From the NCBI GenBank assembly GCA_010093605.1, contig MU004190.1:930001-994000 (forward strand): a DNA stretch of 64,000 bases. Reading direction: 5' to 3'. Below are positions 1 through 11,280 of the stretch, one piece after another (within the stretch, counting starts at the first letter, position 1; the number at the start of each line of letters is the position of its first letter). A program made the translations under genes and the position numbers. This DNA comes from Lophium mytilinum (taxonomy: Eukaryota; Ascomycota; Dothideomycetes; Mytilinidiales; Mytilinidiaceae). The notes beneath the pieces are model-generated. The model saw only the letters and a list, made by a program, of their open reading frames with translations, was not told where the DNA came from and did no database searches.

Positions 1-1534
1 CCATGATTTTACTCCTTAGTATAATGGCGAGCTCTACCCATTCATGGGTACGACGCGATTGCGAGCGTGGCGTATTCTCTACATCTGCAGAAGCCAACAA
101 ACAGTCGCCATCATGGATCAAAGCGACCGAAGACGTAATCGATATTGCCCACCGATCCACACGCGTATCGATAGAAGGCATTCAAGGGATCATCATCGCA
201 TCGTTCGTGATGGGAAATATCGAAGGCTTCTCTCGGAAGTGCAGAGCAATGTATAGCATGGCTCTTCTATTAGCACGAGAGCTAGGACTACATTGTATCG
301 ACCATCCATCCATGGCGAGTGCTGCAAAATCAGCCAATGCCGAGATGGGACGGAGGGTGTGGTGGTACTTGGCGGCTTCTGATTGGTATGTTCTTACGAG
401 CTCCGGATTACAGAGCAATGTTGACGATTTTTCAGGCAGATGGCCGCGAGGTTCAACGGCGTCGCTCAAGGCGTGTATCAATGCCACGTGCGCCAGATGA
501 TAGTCAGGAAACCTCTGAATATCAACGACGAAGACGTTACAGATGGCATGAATTGCATCGAACAACCACTTTCTCAACCGACCACCATGTCGTATTCATT
601 GCAAAGAATTCGATTATCAGAGATATGCCGGAATATCGTTGACCGCACTCCTCTCATACATGCCGGCGTCCCCGGCTACGAAACTATAATGGACGCCGAC
701 ACGGAGATACAAACGATTCTGAGTGAGACTCCACCATTCTTCTCCATGTCGGTTGAACAGATCATCCAGATCTATCAACTGGACCATCAACACGCCTCCA
801 GGATCTTTTACCAAGGGTACTTGTTAAGCTCACTCACTCACGCCATGCATTGCAAAATTCACTTTGCGTATTTCACCCGCGGCTATGTCGATCCCTCATA
901 TGCAGCCTCCCGGGAAATATGCCTCCGGTCCGCCCGCAAGATCATCCAGAACGAAACACGACTAGAGCAATCAGGCCTCTGTACGGCGGCACGCTATAGG
1001 GTTATCTTGCTCCTGCTTGGCATTTTTATGGCAACCATCGTGCTAATAATGGACATGTGCCACAACAAGTCGTCGACGCAGCGGGAGAAACAGCAAGGAG
1101 AGCTTGCCGACGCTTTTCGCTTACTTGAAGAAGCTCGAGAGGATTCGGAAACCGCCGTCAACTTCCTAGATTCGCTAATGCAAGTGCTGCGGAGGCATAA
1201 GATGCCCCGTCCGAAGCGTGCTGAGGAGACGCTGCTGGACTCTGACATGGGGAATGAGCCTCTCGAGACGGCAACAGGCGCGGTAGGGGCCTACAGCACT
1301 GCCAACAACCAGCCGTATAGCAACCCTGATATATTGCCTTTACCGACGGCCCCACCAAGCGTGTTGGCAAGCAACAATGCTAACATCATGGATATGGGCG
1401 GTGATGGGTTTACGAATGGGGAGGACATGTCGTCGTACTTCAACGAGTTGGCGGAGAGCTTTGAGCAAGGTGTCGACTTTGACTGGAACGACATCTTCGC
1501 CGGGCTCGATTCCTCGTATACGCAAGGGTTGTGA
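1..1534 (+). CDS. Fungal-specific transcription factor, C-terminal part (5' truncated by window)
   Basis: This is the regulatory middle-homology and C-terminal portion of a Zn2Cys6-type fungal transcription factor; the DNA-binding cluster would lie left of the window. One intron is inferred at 386-435 (GTATGT..TTTTCAG). Splicing joins RRVWWYLAASDW to QMARFNGVAQGVYQ and then LNINDEDV, which matches the fungal_trans core pattern (RRxWWxL..D followed by P.NIND). About 493 residues are visible. A Leu/Ile-rich stretch (residues about 330-350) and an acidic, Asn/Gly-rich C-terminus ending FAGLDSSYTQGL resemble an activation tail. It is predicted to be a nuclear activator or repressor; its target cannot be told. 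The ATG at position 3 is probably internal, because homologues have a long N-terminus before this point. Confidence 0.85.
386..435 (+). other. Inferred 50-bp intron in the leftmost transcription factor
   Basis: The intron starts GTATGT and ends TTTTCAG. Removing it keeps the tryptophan codon (TG|G) and joins two reading frames that each match the fungal_trans domain. Without splicing, the first frame runs into an unrelated tail. Confidence 0.8.
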
Positions 1535-3241
1535 GGGCAGCCAGACTGAGTTATCATTTTGGAGTTTGGATATGTAGCACGAGACATATCACGTGCGAGA
1601 GAGGGATTTGAGGTATATATGCTCTCTATCTGGTTCCATGGCTTTCGAATTCTTCGACAGTGTGGGCGGAAGACTCGAGATCTTATGGTGTGTCAAAAGA
1701 GATGGTTGCAATCCTTGATGCCTGGAGACTTCGAGTTGTGCTTGCGAGGAAATCAAGACGGCGCAAAATTCTTGGGTTGATGCTCAGCATCTCAATATCT
1801 CTTTGGTCATTGCCACAGTATATACCCTATCTTTTCGCTTAGCACTATCCATAATGGTACTCATCATCGTCGTTTCATAGACCCAGCACACCCACCCACG
1901 CCGAGCCATTTCACCGCCTCGAAATCCAAATTCGCAGCCATTCGGCTCCGTTGCTGTTGATTTGATCACCACGCCCGATCTTATATCGAAGTTGTTCCTC
2001 CTGTTTGGTTCCCTGCCATAGAGTAGCTGCGTGAGATTTTTTTGCTGCTTCTGACGCAAAGTCGCCGAAGTCTGTCTCCAAACCAAGAGTCGAAGCCGAG
2101 GAAGCAGACTTTATACAGGTCGCCAGAGGAAAGATTGTGGCTTTGTCAGCCGTGTAGGGCCGGCCCCGTGATACGTCCCTCACTGCCCACTTTTCGGACA
2201 CCTCGTGATACTCACGTGCAAGGTAGGATCGATGGGGTATAAATGTCTTCCGCCGACTTAGAATTTGGGCTTGGACAGTGGGCTTGGTTCCTTTCATAGG
2301 CTCGAAAAAGTAAGCAGCGGACAGCCATGTGGAGGATCGCGGTGCTTGCAAAAGACATGCAAGAAGTGTTTCATGTCTTGTAAAAGCGTGAACGTGACGA
2401 GGAGATGATGTGGTTGGTGGTGGAAGTAAAACCGAAATGTCTACCATTCCATGTCTGGGAAGATGGGCGGTACTACAGTGATGGTGATATCAAGCTTCAG
2501 CTACATGGTATGGGCTCTCGCACAAAGAAGCGAAGTAGATGCGGCATAGCAAGCCATCTCGATGAAGATGGTTGAGCTTGATCATTGCTGCTGACCATCG
2601 AAAGATCGGATAGAGACTAGAACCTCTGGACGGCTCTTCCCAACACCATTGAGCGGCGTTTCCTCCGAGTTTGCACCATGGAGGAGTTTGACCTTGAGGT
2701 TGAGATTAGACTCCGAAGCCTTGTGTGCTGAGGAAGCTGAACCCAATGTAAGAACCAGCTTTATACTCGAAGACCCAGTTCCTAATGTGACCATCGCATA
2801 GGCTAGTGAGATCAAGTGGCTTTCCCGTGAGCATCTCCTGCCTTCTTCCATGGGCTTGCCAGCCAATCACAAAGCTCTGCCTGTTTTCTTCGAGAAAATG
2901 GGCCCCCGTAAACCACCCCTTCAACATTTATACAATTTCCCCCTTCAAGGCCTCAGGCCCTTCTTCTTCTTCTTCTCCCCCTAGGAATGCGCAGCTTGCG
3001 GGATGCAAAACTTGCTATAATCACTCTCGAGCAAACACAAATAGTCTTTGATAGTAGGTATAACTCCATTACCTGACAATATTGTAGCTGTAATTATCTC
3101 TATTGATTTTACGAAGGGTCAAGCAAGTGCCTTGAAGTTAGAGTCCTTCGTGTGCAAATACGGCCCATTCAGACATGTTTCATCTGAATGTACAGAGGCC
3201 AACCCCTAGGTTGCTTAAGTTACAGATAAGAGGTCGTAGGT
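1535..3241. other. Gene-free stretch of about 1.7 kb between convergent genes
   Basis: This lies between the 3' ends of the transcription factor (+) and the kinase (-). The longest open frame is 178 codons on the minus strand (2447-1911). It has no recognisable domain, no clear introns and a composition like non-coding sequence. Short CT-rich runs occur near 2955-2985. I see no repeat or RNA gene. Confidence 0.5.
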
Positions 3242-5125
3242 TTATGCTCCACTGCCTCCTCCCTTACCTTTTCCTGCCTGATGGTCCTTCTCCTTCATCC
3301 AATCGGATAGCATTAGGATGCGCCAGGCTCCGTTCGGCGGCCAGGTTACTACCCGATTAGGCTTGCCTGGAACCACGTTGGCCTCAGAATCCTTATCCAT
3401 CTTCTCTTCATGCTTACGATCTCTTTGCTCGGTGAGTTCATCCGCATACTGCTTCAACCACTTCTTCTCATCTTCATCCAGAAGGTCGTCTGTCTCCGCA
3501 GCATCCGCAGCGTTTTGCGCCTCCTCTAACTCGGTCTGTTCCTTGAATATCGGCTGAAAACGGTCACAAGTCTCACGAAGAAGGCCCAAGAGGCGCTGTG
3601 GATCGGCTTCGGTGATATCTGGTATCGCCCACTTCTGCACCCACTCCGAAGCCACCGCCTCCTCGACTGTAATCCTATCCGCAGATTCGTATACCAGCAT
3701 CCTCTTGATAAGGTCTTCGCGCGCCGTGAACTCGTCCTTGCGCATTTCAGCCGTCTCCCACCTCTTTCCTCGAGCGAGAGACACAAGGTTTTCCGCCAGA
3801 GACCTATAAGGCGGCCCCTTCCCCTCCTTCCACGAGCCGTCTTCGGAGAAGTATTTATCCTTCGCATCCCACTTCTCCCACCAATGCCCTGGGAGAGGAC
3901 CCAACGCGCCAATCATGTCCGCGATGATTGCGTCTTCGTCTCCAAGCCACGTCTCAAAGATCGGGTTTCTGTCGAGGATCTGGATCAGCGTGCACGCTAG
4001 CGTCCACGTATCAGACTTTGGTCCGAGAGGCTCGTGGAAGAATTGCTCGGGGGGTAGGAGGCTGATAGGTGTCATGAGCTGGTCGCGGTTGTGGCTGGCA
4101 GCAAGGAAGGCTTCGCCGAAGTCGGTGATGATGATTTGAGGGTCTTGGATCTTCTCTAACTCGTCGCAGTTTAGGAAGAGCATGGCTGGGCTGACGCAGT
4201 GCTTGGGAACTTCTGGACCAAGCGGACGATTGTCGTAGCGCCGAACTTCATGTTGGTTGGGTTCGCCGATATGGAGGTAGAGTTCGTCTTCGTTTAATTC
4301 GGCCAGGCCAGGGATTTGGAAGAGGATGTTGTTGGAGGAGAGATCTGGAGGTCTATTAGTCTGCGAACGTAGGGAAACATGCACACAACAAGATAGAAAG
4401 TTAGTCTTAACGAATGGCGAAAGATAACACAACATGCCAGTTACAACGACCAAACACTCACCTCCATGTACCACACCGCAGGAGTGAATATACTCCATTC
4501 CCAGCAGGACTTGAGCGGCGATCGACCTCGAAACTCGGAGCGGGTGCTTGTATGGACGACACTCGTGCTTTGACTGAGCCACACTACAGCCAGCGATAGG
4601 CATAACTAAGCAAAGATGCTTGCCATTCGGGCCCTCAATGATAAAGTCGTCTAAGAGTGACGCGACGTATACACTTCCCGAATAATTCGCCCTATTCTCT
4701 GTGACCAGGCGCAGAATGTCCCTCTCACGACTATAAGTCGGCTGGTCCGCCTGGAGAATCTTCAAAGCTACGTTCTTCTCCTCGACTGTATCGCGTGCGA
4801 GCCAGGCGAGAGAGTAGCTACTGTGTCCAAGCTTCTGAATGATTTTGTACCGATCATTATGGTAGCGCTCGCCGATGTGAGTGGGGTGGTCGCCACCAGT
4901 GCAGTAGTGCTCAAGATCTTCGACGCCGTGATGGTCAGCCCATTGATAGACTGGGTGGTACGGAGGCCATTCCTCGGACACCTGAACTGTCGAAGGTGAG
5001 AATGGGGGAAGTGGTTGGATGTTCCTGATCTGTGAAGAGTCGGCCATGGGCACCGGGCGATAGATGAAGTAAAAGTGATGTGGGTATATCGCTTGTGAGC
5101 CGTAGAGAACGGGAGGTGGGTTCAA
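3242..5125 (-). CDS. SRPK-like serine/threonine protein kinase
   Basis: This is a protein kinase of the fungal SRPK (SR-protein kinase) type. The glycine loop is at about residue 100 (KLGHSSYSLAWLA), the catalytic lysine in VALKIL, the catalytic loop is HGDLSSNNILF, the Mg-binding motif is ITDFGEAF, and there is a PE-type activation segment (LLPPEQF). HGD replaces the usual HRD. The family phosphorylates Arg/Ser-rich splicing factors; that role here is inferred from family. One 117-bp intron is inferred at 4345-4461 (GTGAGT..CTCCAG), giving 588 aa from the first ATG or 562 aa from the more conventional MADSSQ start at 5047. The intron is a multiple of three and has no stop, so the unspliced frame stays open. 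The C-terminus is Lys/Gly-rich. Confidence 0.9.
   Translation of the reverse strand: MNPPPVLYGSQAIYPHHFYFIYRPVPMADSSQIRNIQPLPPFSPSTVQVSEEWPPYHPVYQWADHHGVEDLEHYCTGGDHPTHIGERYHNDRYKIIQKLGHSSYSLAWLARDTVEEKNVALKILQADQPTYSRERDILRLVTENRANYSGSVYVASLLDDFIIEGPNGKHLCLVMPIAGCSVAQSKHECRPYKHPLRVSRSIAAQVLLGMEYIHSCGVVHGGECLVVVTGMLCYLSPFVKTNFLSCCVHVSLRSQTNRPPDLSSNNILFQIPGLAELNEDELYLHIGEPNQHEVRRYDNRPLGPEVPKHCVSPAMLFLNCDELEKIQDPQIIITDFGEAFLAASHNRDQLMTPISLLPPEQFFHEPLGPKSDTWTLACTLIQILDRNPIFETWLGDEDAIIADMIGALGPLPGHWWEKWDAKDKYFSEDGSWKEGKGPPYRSLAENLVSLARGKRWETAEMRKDEFTAREDLIKRMLVYESADRITVEEAVASEWVQKWAIPDITEADPQRLLGLLRETCDRFQPIFKEQTELEEAQNAADAAETDDLLDEDEKKWLKQYADELTEQRDRKHEEKMDKDSEANVVPGKPNRVVTWPPNGAWRILMLSDWMKEKDHQAGKGKGGGSGA
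4345..4461 (-). other. Inferred stop-free intron splitting the kinase catalytic loop
   Basis: On the minus strand it runs GTGAGTG..CTAATAGACCTCCAG with a CTAAT branch site. It falls exactly between HG and D of HGDLSSNN. It is 117 bp (39 codons) with no stop, so retention would insert 39 residues into the catalytic loop. Confidence 0.85.
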
Positions 5126-5860
5126 AAGGAGTAATTAGGGACGATGGAGGCTGAAAGCTTCAATAGTAATAGACATCGGAAGATGCTGGTAATTAGCTAG
5201 TAATCGTTTCCCGCTAGAAGCATCGAATCGTATGATCCGATTCACTTAGACATTTGAAGTGGACAGCAAGCCAAAGCCCGGGCATCCCAATGCCAGAAAT
5301 TTCATCAAGAGCGGTAGAAGACAAAAGAATTGGAGGGCTTCAGCATTGCAGGACCTTGACAAAACCAGAGTTCACTGTAGACACGATATAGTACAAGGAG
5401 AGGAGAGGCAAACACATGAGCGGAAAGGAAAGTGGTATTTTTACGAGTAAGTCAATCAACTACAACATCAGAGTATCATCTTCTGTCATCCACATCATCC
5501 CATTTCCTTGACCTTTGTCTAGGATCATCGCATTTCCATCCGCTCAATCAATCTGCAGAGCGCAAATAAGCAGCAAAGCAAGGCACCCATAAAACACCAA
5601 GTCACCATATCGCCGCATCTGCAGTCAAGCTGGAGGTAGAGGCTCCAAAAAGAGTGAATGGTACACAGACGCACCACAAACGAGGGCAGGCCGGCTGTAT
5701 AGCGCACAGCCGCACTATTCTTGAAAAGGAGGTGAAGCAGAATGAAAAAAGCCTGAGGTACCGGCCACCAATGTAGTTTTCTTGTTTACAGGATCCAGAA
5801 CCAGGATATACGCCGTGACTGCCGCCGTGCTGGTCGTGAGAGTCGTGACTTGAAGCAAAA
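5126..5860. other. Intergenic: kinase promoter and yap1 3' flank
   Basis: Both neighbours are on the minus strand, so this holds the kinase upstream region (from 5126) and the yap1 3' untranslated region (down from 5860). No supported gene, repeat or RNA is seen. Confidence 0.5.
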
Positions 5861-7908
5861 TTAGTTACCCGGGGAAGGGCGTTGGCCTTCCGGGAGACGT
5901 TTGAGGGCTGCCTCGACGTCCTTGTTGTCGACGACGACGCCGCTTTCAGAACACCTGGCCTTGGCGCGGAGTTCTGAGCATAGGTTGTCGATGTCGATTG
6001 TGCCGTCTCTGAAATCGGGCCTCTTGGCGAGTTTATCCCTGTTGTGATAGTGAGCAATGTGTTTAATGAAAGAACGGACAAATAATGAATGCTTACCATA
6101 TTTTGTGACAGTTGAGCAGTTGCGCTGGATCTTCCCCGGGAACAACTTCATCATCAATGCCGTCTTGTATACGCTCAATCTCCTCTAGAGGATTCGACTT
6201 CTGGACAGCAGGCGTGTTGTTGTCGCCAAAGTTGAACGGGCTTCCGAAATCAGCCAATGGGAATGCGTCATTGAAGAAGCCGCCGGTAAAGTCGCCATCG
6301 CCTACGATAGCGGCCTGCGACTCGCGATAGTCACCAAACAAAGTCGGGTCGAACTGCCCGCCGTTCTGGTTGGCGAAGAAGTCAATGCCGTTCAAGTCGG
6401 TTGCAGGCGATTTATTTGCAGCTGCAGCAGCTGGGGTGGCGTTAGATTGAGACATCGCACGAGGAATTGGATTGCGAGAATTGCCGCAGGCCATATTCAG
6501 CTTATCACAGAAGGTGACCTCACCTTCAGGATTTCCAGAACCACATCCTCCTTCATTGATAGTGTCGAGGCCGTTGCTCGGCGAGTTGTGACTTGGCTCC
6601 GGAGATGTGTCGCATGAGGATCCCATGCCGTATTGAGAGACGGACGAAGCCGACGGGGAGTCCGACGTAGACGATCCACTGTTGAATTGGAAGACCCGCG
6701 ACTGGGCTGAGCTGTCAGTGCTGCGACGGCTGCTATGGCTGGTGGCATTGTTGTTATTGTTGTAATCGAAGACGGAACTCGAGTTGATTCCGTTCACCAT
6801 GGGACTGAAAAGTCCGTTGATATTGCTGCTGCTCGAAGCATTGCTATTAGGAAGGCCGTTAGGACTCCCTTTCGAGTTGTTCGTTGGCGAATTGGAGGAG
6901 ATTCCATTGAGCTGACTCTTGGGACTTAGGCTGGCGCCGTTGCTATTCGTGCGAACAGGCGAAGCAGTATTTACGGTCGGCTTGTTGCCTTTCGCGAGAG
7001 CGCCGTTGTCAAGAAGATGGGCGCCGGGAAGACCACCGAATCTTGGGAACTCGAATTGGAAGTTGTTGGCAGGGGTGCCGTTTCCAGTGTTAAGTGATGC
7101 AAATCCACTTGTGACCGCAGGAGCGCGACCTAAACCAGAGCTGTTGAGAGACAGACGCTTGCGATACTCACGCAGCTCGGTTTGCAGTCTCTGAACTTGA
7201 GCGCGAAGCATGCCGTTCTCATGATTTGCAGCATCGGATGCCTGCTCCAGTTCGCCGACCTTGGTCTCGAGGTCTTTCAAATGCTTCTCTTTTCGCTCTC
7301 TGAACGCCCTTTGGGCTGCGCGGTTCTGTGCCTTGCGCTTCTGATACAATATTAGTATATTTATGTGCGTTGATTGAATATGTCGCGGGACTTACAGTTG
7401 TAGGCTCGGATGTCAATGGCTTCCTACCAGGCTTCTTTGCCGTCTTATCTTCACCTTCCCGTCGCTTCCCTCCGCCTTCTTGATCTTCCCCATCGTCATC
7501 GGGGCTCTTTCGCTTATCTGTGCTCTCGTTATCTCCCTCGTTCGAATGACTCGACGAGTCACCTGGCAGACCGCCAATCATCAAATCGCTGTTATCGCCG
7601 TTATCATAATCGAAGCTGTTGTCGCCATCAAGGTAGTCGACAAATGGGCTGTCGTCGAGGTTATCGAAGTTGAGATTGGCACCAAAGGTGTCGGGAGTGC
7701 CCTGCTGAGGGGACGCGAAGAAGGTCGGGTCGATGCTATCGATGCTAGAGTATTGCAGGCCAGCATTGGCCGCACTCTGCTTGTTGGCACCGTTTGAGTA
7801 CATGTTGTTGTTCTTGCCGTTCTGGTTTGAGGCCAGGGCGGCTAGTAGAAGGTCTTGTTGGTTCGGATTGAGGTAGTATTGATTGTTCTTGGTCGATGTG
7901 CCAGCCAT
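5861..7908 (-). CDS. yap1: AP-1-like bZIP transcription factor Yap1 (oxidative stress regulator)
   Basis: This is the redox-sensing bZIP activator of antioxidant genes, which shuttles between cytoplasm and nucleus. Two introns are inferred: 7341-7395 and 6039-6096. The spliced protein is 644 aa. GRKPLTSEPTT is followed directly by the basic region KRKAQNRAAQRAFRERKEKH (from residue 172) and a leucine zipper. An N-terminal Cys-rich domain (FCDKLNMACGNSRNPIP, about residue 450) and a C-terminal Cys-rich domain (LLNCHKIWDK..., NLCSELRAKARCSESG) carry the cysteines that form peroxide-induced disulfides and mask the nuclear export signal in Yap1/Pap1. The last exon supplies most of the C-terminal domain, so both splice joins are needed. 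The linker is Asn/Ser-rich. The upstream flank is long and shared with divergent spf30. Confidence 0.96.
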
Positions 7909-9437
7909 GTCTGATAATTTTGGCGAGCTGGGCTGGAGTTCACGCAGGTGCTCGATGGTAGAGATTCCACCTCAGGCAGACGCCGAACGGGGTCTGGGGT
8001 TGGTGGAAGAAGCCAGACAAGAAAAATTGAGGGGTGGTGTTGGAATCGGTAGGCTACGGAGTGGACAAGACGAGCAAAAACACTGTCGAGCTTCAAAGGG
8101 CTCAATCGGGGCTTGAGGCCACACCGAGGGACTGGGTGGCCGCGGATATGTGAGAGAACAGGCAGCAAACGCTGTGAGATTGCAAAGGGCGTGGAGGACA
8201 GGTTGAAGATTACGGACGAGGACGGACCAGCGGTCGGCAGTGCTGGCGGGGTTCGCTGTGCCTTCACGGGGCGGGCGACTGGGACAGCAGCGCGCACAGG
8301 TCGTTATTGCAACGTCTCGTGGGAAGGCAAGAGTAGGGGAGTCAGAGGGTTGGCGGGAGGCGAAAAGGACGAGGTTGGTGAGATGATGGAACGAGGTGGA
8401 GGGAAGCGGGCCAGGCCAGATGAGCGTAACTAAGATCGGAGGGGAAGTGGAGGAGCAGCAGCGCAAAGCAGCGGGCAGAACGAGACTGGTTCGCGCCCAG
8501 CAGACGCTTTGGTTGGCTGGCGGCGCCGTTGGATGCCTTTGATTCATAATCAGCCTAAAAGCAGCATCACGGACTAAGCGGTGTTAGGGCTGGAAGACAG
8601 TGGAGGAATAAGATCGAATCCTGCACCAGCCAGTGCTTGAGACGCGGCCGCGAGCCGCAGCAGAGCTTGTCGAGCGTTCCTGGCAGGGCGAAGACTTCTT
8701 TTTACGACTTGCTGCACTTGGAGTAGCTCTAGAGACCCTGGTCGACCGAGTTCGTGAAGTGCAGTCTGCTGTAGAGTTGATACAGAGCACCTTGAGGACT
8801 CTGATACTAGCGCTGTCACATGAGCCTAAGATAGCAGAGAGGAATGTACGGTGTGGAATCCCCTAGGAGTAGCTTGTAACGCCTCGCTCCATTAGTAGAT
8901 GTGCTCTTCAAGTAGTCTTTTGACCATGTAAGTCATCCGTACGACGTATGGGACTAAGAAGTTCATTTGGGCCCCTAGCCTTGTATATCTCTCGAACGCT
9001 TCCTTCATAATCTAGCTGGGTCACATTCAAGCATCTACTTCATTACTTCTTTGCTTCTACTTGTGGTGAACTCATAGTAAGCTTCATTTGATCCTGATAG
9101 CTGCCACTTGAATCTGATATGATGTCTGGAGAAGGATCTGGCAAGCGAGTAGAGCATTCATTTGTGCGCTATCTACACGGCTGTGCTACATTCGTATAAG
9201 GGCCGTAGTCGCCGAGCGTCTTTGTTTACTTCAATAAGCATATCGGCACACTCGAGGGACGACCTCGAACGATGATGCCTTGATGCCTCGCACGTGACTT
9301 GATGCCAAGAGACGCTAGCTTAGCGCGCCTCGGCGCGTTTCTCCAAGACCTCACTTTCTTGCCGCTCCGAGGTCCACCTCTCCACCCGCCACAACACCAC
9401 AACACCGGCGACTCCTCTACCGTGGAAGCCTGCCAAG
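7909..9437. other. Divergent intergenic region between yap1 and spf30
   Basis: About 1.5 kb separates the two start codons. On the yap1 coding strand, the stretch just upstream of the start (7909-8560) is pyrimidine-rich and looks like a long leader. A GC-rich near-palindrome (GCGCGCCTCGGCGCG) sits near 9325-9339. No protein-coding gene is supported; the open frames here have leader-like composition. Confidence 0.45.
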
Positions 9438-10478
9438 ATGGCGCGCACGCTGGATGTCGTTCAGCAAGATGTCATGCACCAGGAGAAGTCGGCTGCGGAA
9501 CTGCGCGTCATGGTAAGTGCACCGCAATTATCGCCAACCGCGAACAGCCCAGAAGATTGTTCCTAACCTATTATGCTAACCTTTCCGAAACAGATGAAGC
9601 AACTGCGAGACTCTGTCAAAGAAGATCCCAACAACATAGATCCTGGTCTCCAAGACCTCATCGATACGACACAGGCACATTTGAACGAAGATGAAGCAAA
9701 GCTTGCTGACTTGATCAAAGAGTTAGCTGTGCTACAAGCGAAGAGCCAGGAGGCTGCCGAGCCCGAGAAGTGGTCCAGAGAAAAGCATCCAGTTCTTGGC
9801 AAAAAGGCCCAAACCCCGGATACCACAACTGGCGAGGCGCAAATTACCAACCAGTTCAAGGTTAACGACATGGTATTGGCCCGCTGGATCCACGGAGATC
9901 GCGGATTCTACAAGGCTAAGATCACCATGGTTATGGGCTCTGTATCGGCTCCGAAGTTCCGCGTCAAATTTCCCGACTTCAATAATGACACGGACGAAGG
10001 CTTAGAGCTAGGAGACCTCAAAGCGTTGGACCCCTCGAAAAAGAGAAAGGCTGAAGAGACCACAGCACCGGCGGCAGCCCCTGTCAAACCATCCATCGCT
10101 ACCACCGTCATCTCGGCCCCAGCCAGTATCAACATGAATCTCGTCACCCAGGCCCGACAGGAGCCCAGCATGGTCAGCGATGGCCCTACCAAGCCCCCCA
10201 AGATCCGTCGCAAGGCTACTGGAACCAAAGCACTCGAGAGCCACAAGAGCAACTGGCAGGCCTTCCAGGCCAAGGGATCTAAGAAGGTCAAGAAGGAGAG
10301 CATGTTCAGGACTCCCGATCTTCCCAACGCTAGGGGTAAACGCCCCTATCTCACTCAGAACTTATTGCTAATCTTAGACTTAGTCGGTGTTACTGGCTCT
10401 GGTCGCCCTATGGCCAAAGATCCTACCCGTGTCCGACACACCTACACCATCGAGAACGAAGACGACGACGATTATTGA
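9438..10478 (+). CDS. spf30: Tudor-domain splicing factor SPF30/SMNDC1-like
   Basis: This is a survival-motor-neuron-related splicing factor. In other eukaryotes SPF30 promotes tri-snRNP joining in spliceosome assembly and binds dimethyl-arginine through its Tudor fold. Exon 1 is 9438-9512 (MARTLDVVQQDV...), with introns at 9513-9593 and 10336-10383. The spliced product is 303 aa. The Tudor core is FKVNDMVLARWIHGDRGFY..KFPDF (residues about 95-145). The C-terminal block RRKATGTKALESHKSNWQ..FQAKGSKKVKKESMF then VGVTGSGRPM is the conserved SPF30 tail, and the second intron must be removed to restore it. The N-terminus is a coiled coil. The second intron is 48 bp and stop-free, so a 16-residue insertion isoform is possible. 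Confidence 0.88.
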
Positions 10479-11280
10479 AGGCTACTCACGAACGCACCAT
10501 GACTGAACGGCAGAGAACGGTACTGTGGACAAGGAAACATCATCGCAACATCTTTTCATTTTCTCCCAACTATAAACCATGAGTACAGAGGCTAATGGAT
10601 CATTTGCAAGGCAGAAGCAATGTCCTGACATGACAAAGTCGATTTTGCATCAAGGCGTTCGGTAGGTGCCCAGTACTTTCTTTCTTGTTCTGCCCAACCC
10701 CTATGCCCATTTTCTCTCCTCGGCGGTTTGTGATTGCTTGGCTTTCGATGGCTTGGCTCGGCGGTCGTTGGCTTGGGGAATGGTGCATCGGAGGAGAATG
10801 AGGCCGGATTGGTATATAATTGGCGGAGAATGAGAAGAGGAACCCGAAAATGAGGCATACCGATATTTGCTCTCTATGGGTACAGTAAAGAACTGTAGTC
10901 TGAATACACTACTTCACCACTGCATCAGGGCCTTCAGCATACTGTTGGAATTTTTGACGAAGATGCAAAGCCGCCATTGCGGACCATTGACAAATTCGCT
11001 GTGCTACCTCAGAAGTTGCTATCCAGCACTATCGAAAACGATGTCGAGCGCTCCAGTCAAACGGAGCAGCAGGATCTGCGTATTACTAGGTGAGCTTTCT
11101 TGATCGAGTGTGTATTAAATTTGTTGTTGCAATGTCCCAAAGGGACACATTCCCAATCTGCGTATCTGCATCCTCTCCCGTTTGAAGTGCCTCAGTGCAT
11201 TCTCAAGATGGCCCTAATTCCAAGATGTGTACACTGCCGTAGCGATATTTACGCTATCTCAAAACAATGCACTTTCATCG
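10479..11280. other. Convergent 3' flanks, no gene seen
   Basis: This is the shared downstream region of spf30 (+) and the DUF7708 gene (-). Open frames are under 90 codons with no recognisable family. No repeats were noticed. Confidence 0.45.

Noticed and set aside
1911-2447. 178-codon minus-strand frame as a possible gene
   Set aside because: No recognisable domain, composition unlike neighbouring exons, and no supporting splice pattern; likely a chance frame.
7842-8547. Long minus-strand frames upstream of yap1
   Set aside because: They overlap the yap1 start in another frame and have Pro/Ser/Arg-rich, leader-like composition; they fit a pyrimidine-rich 5' leader better than a protein.
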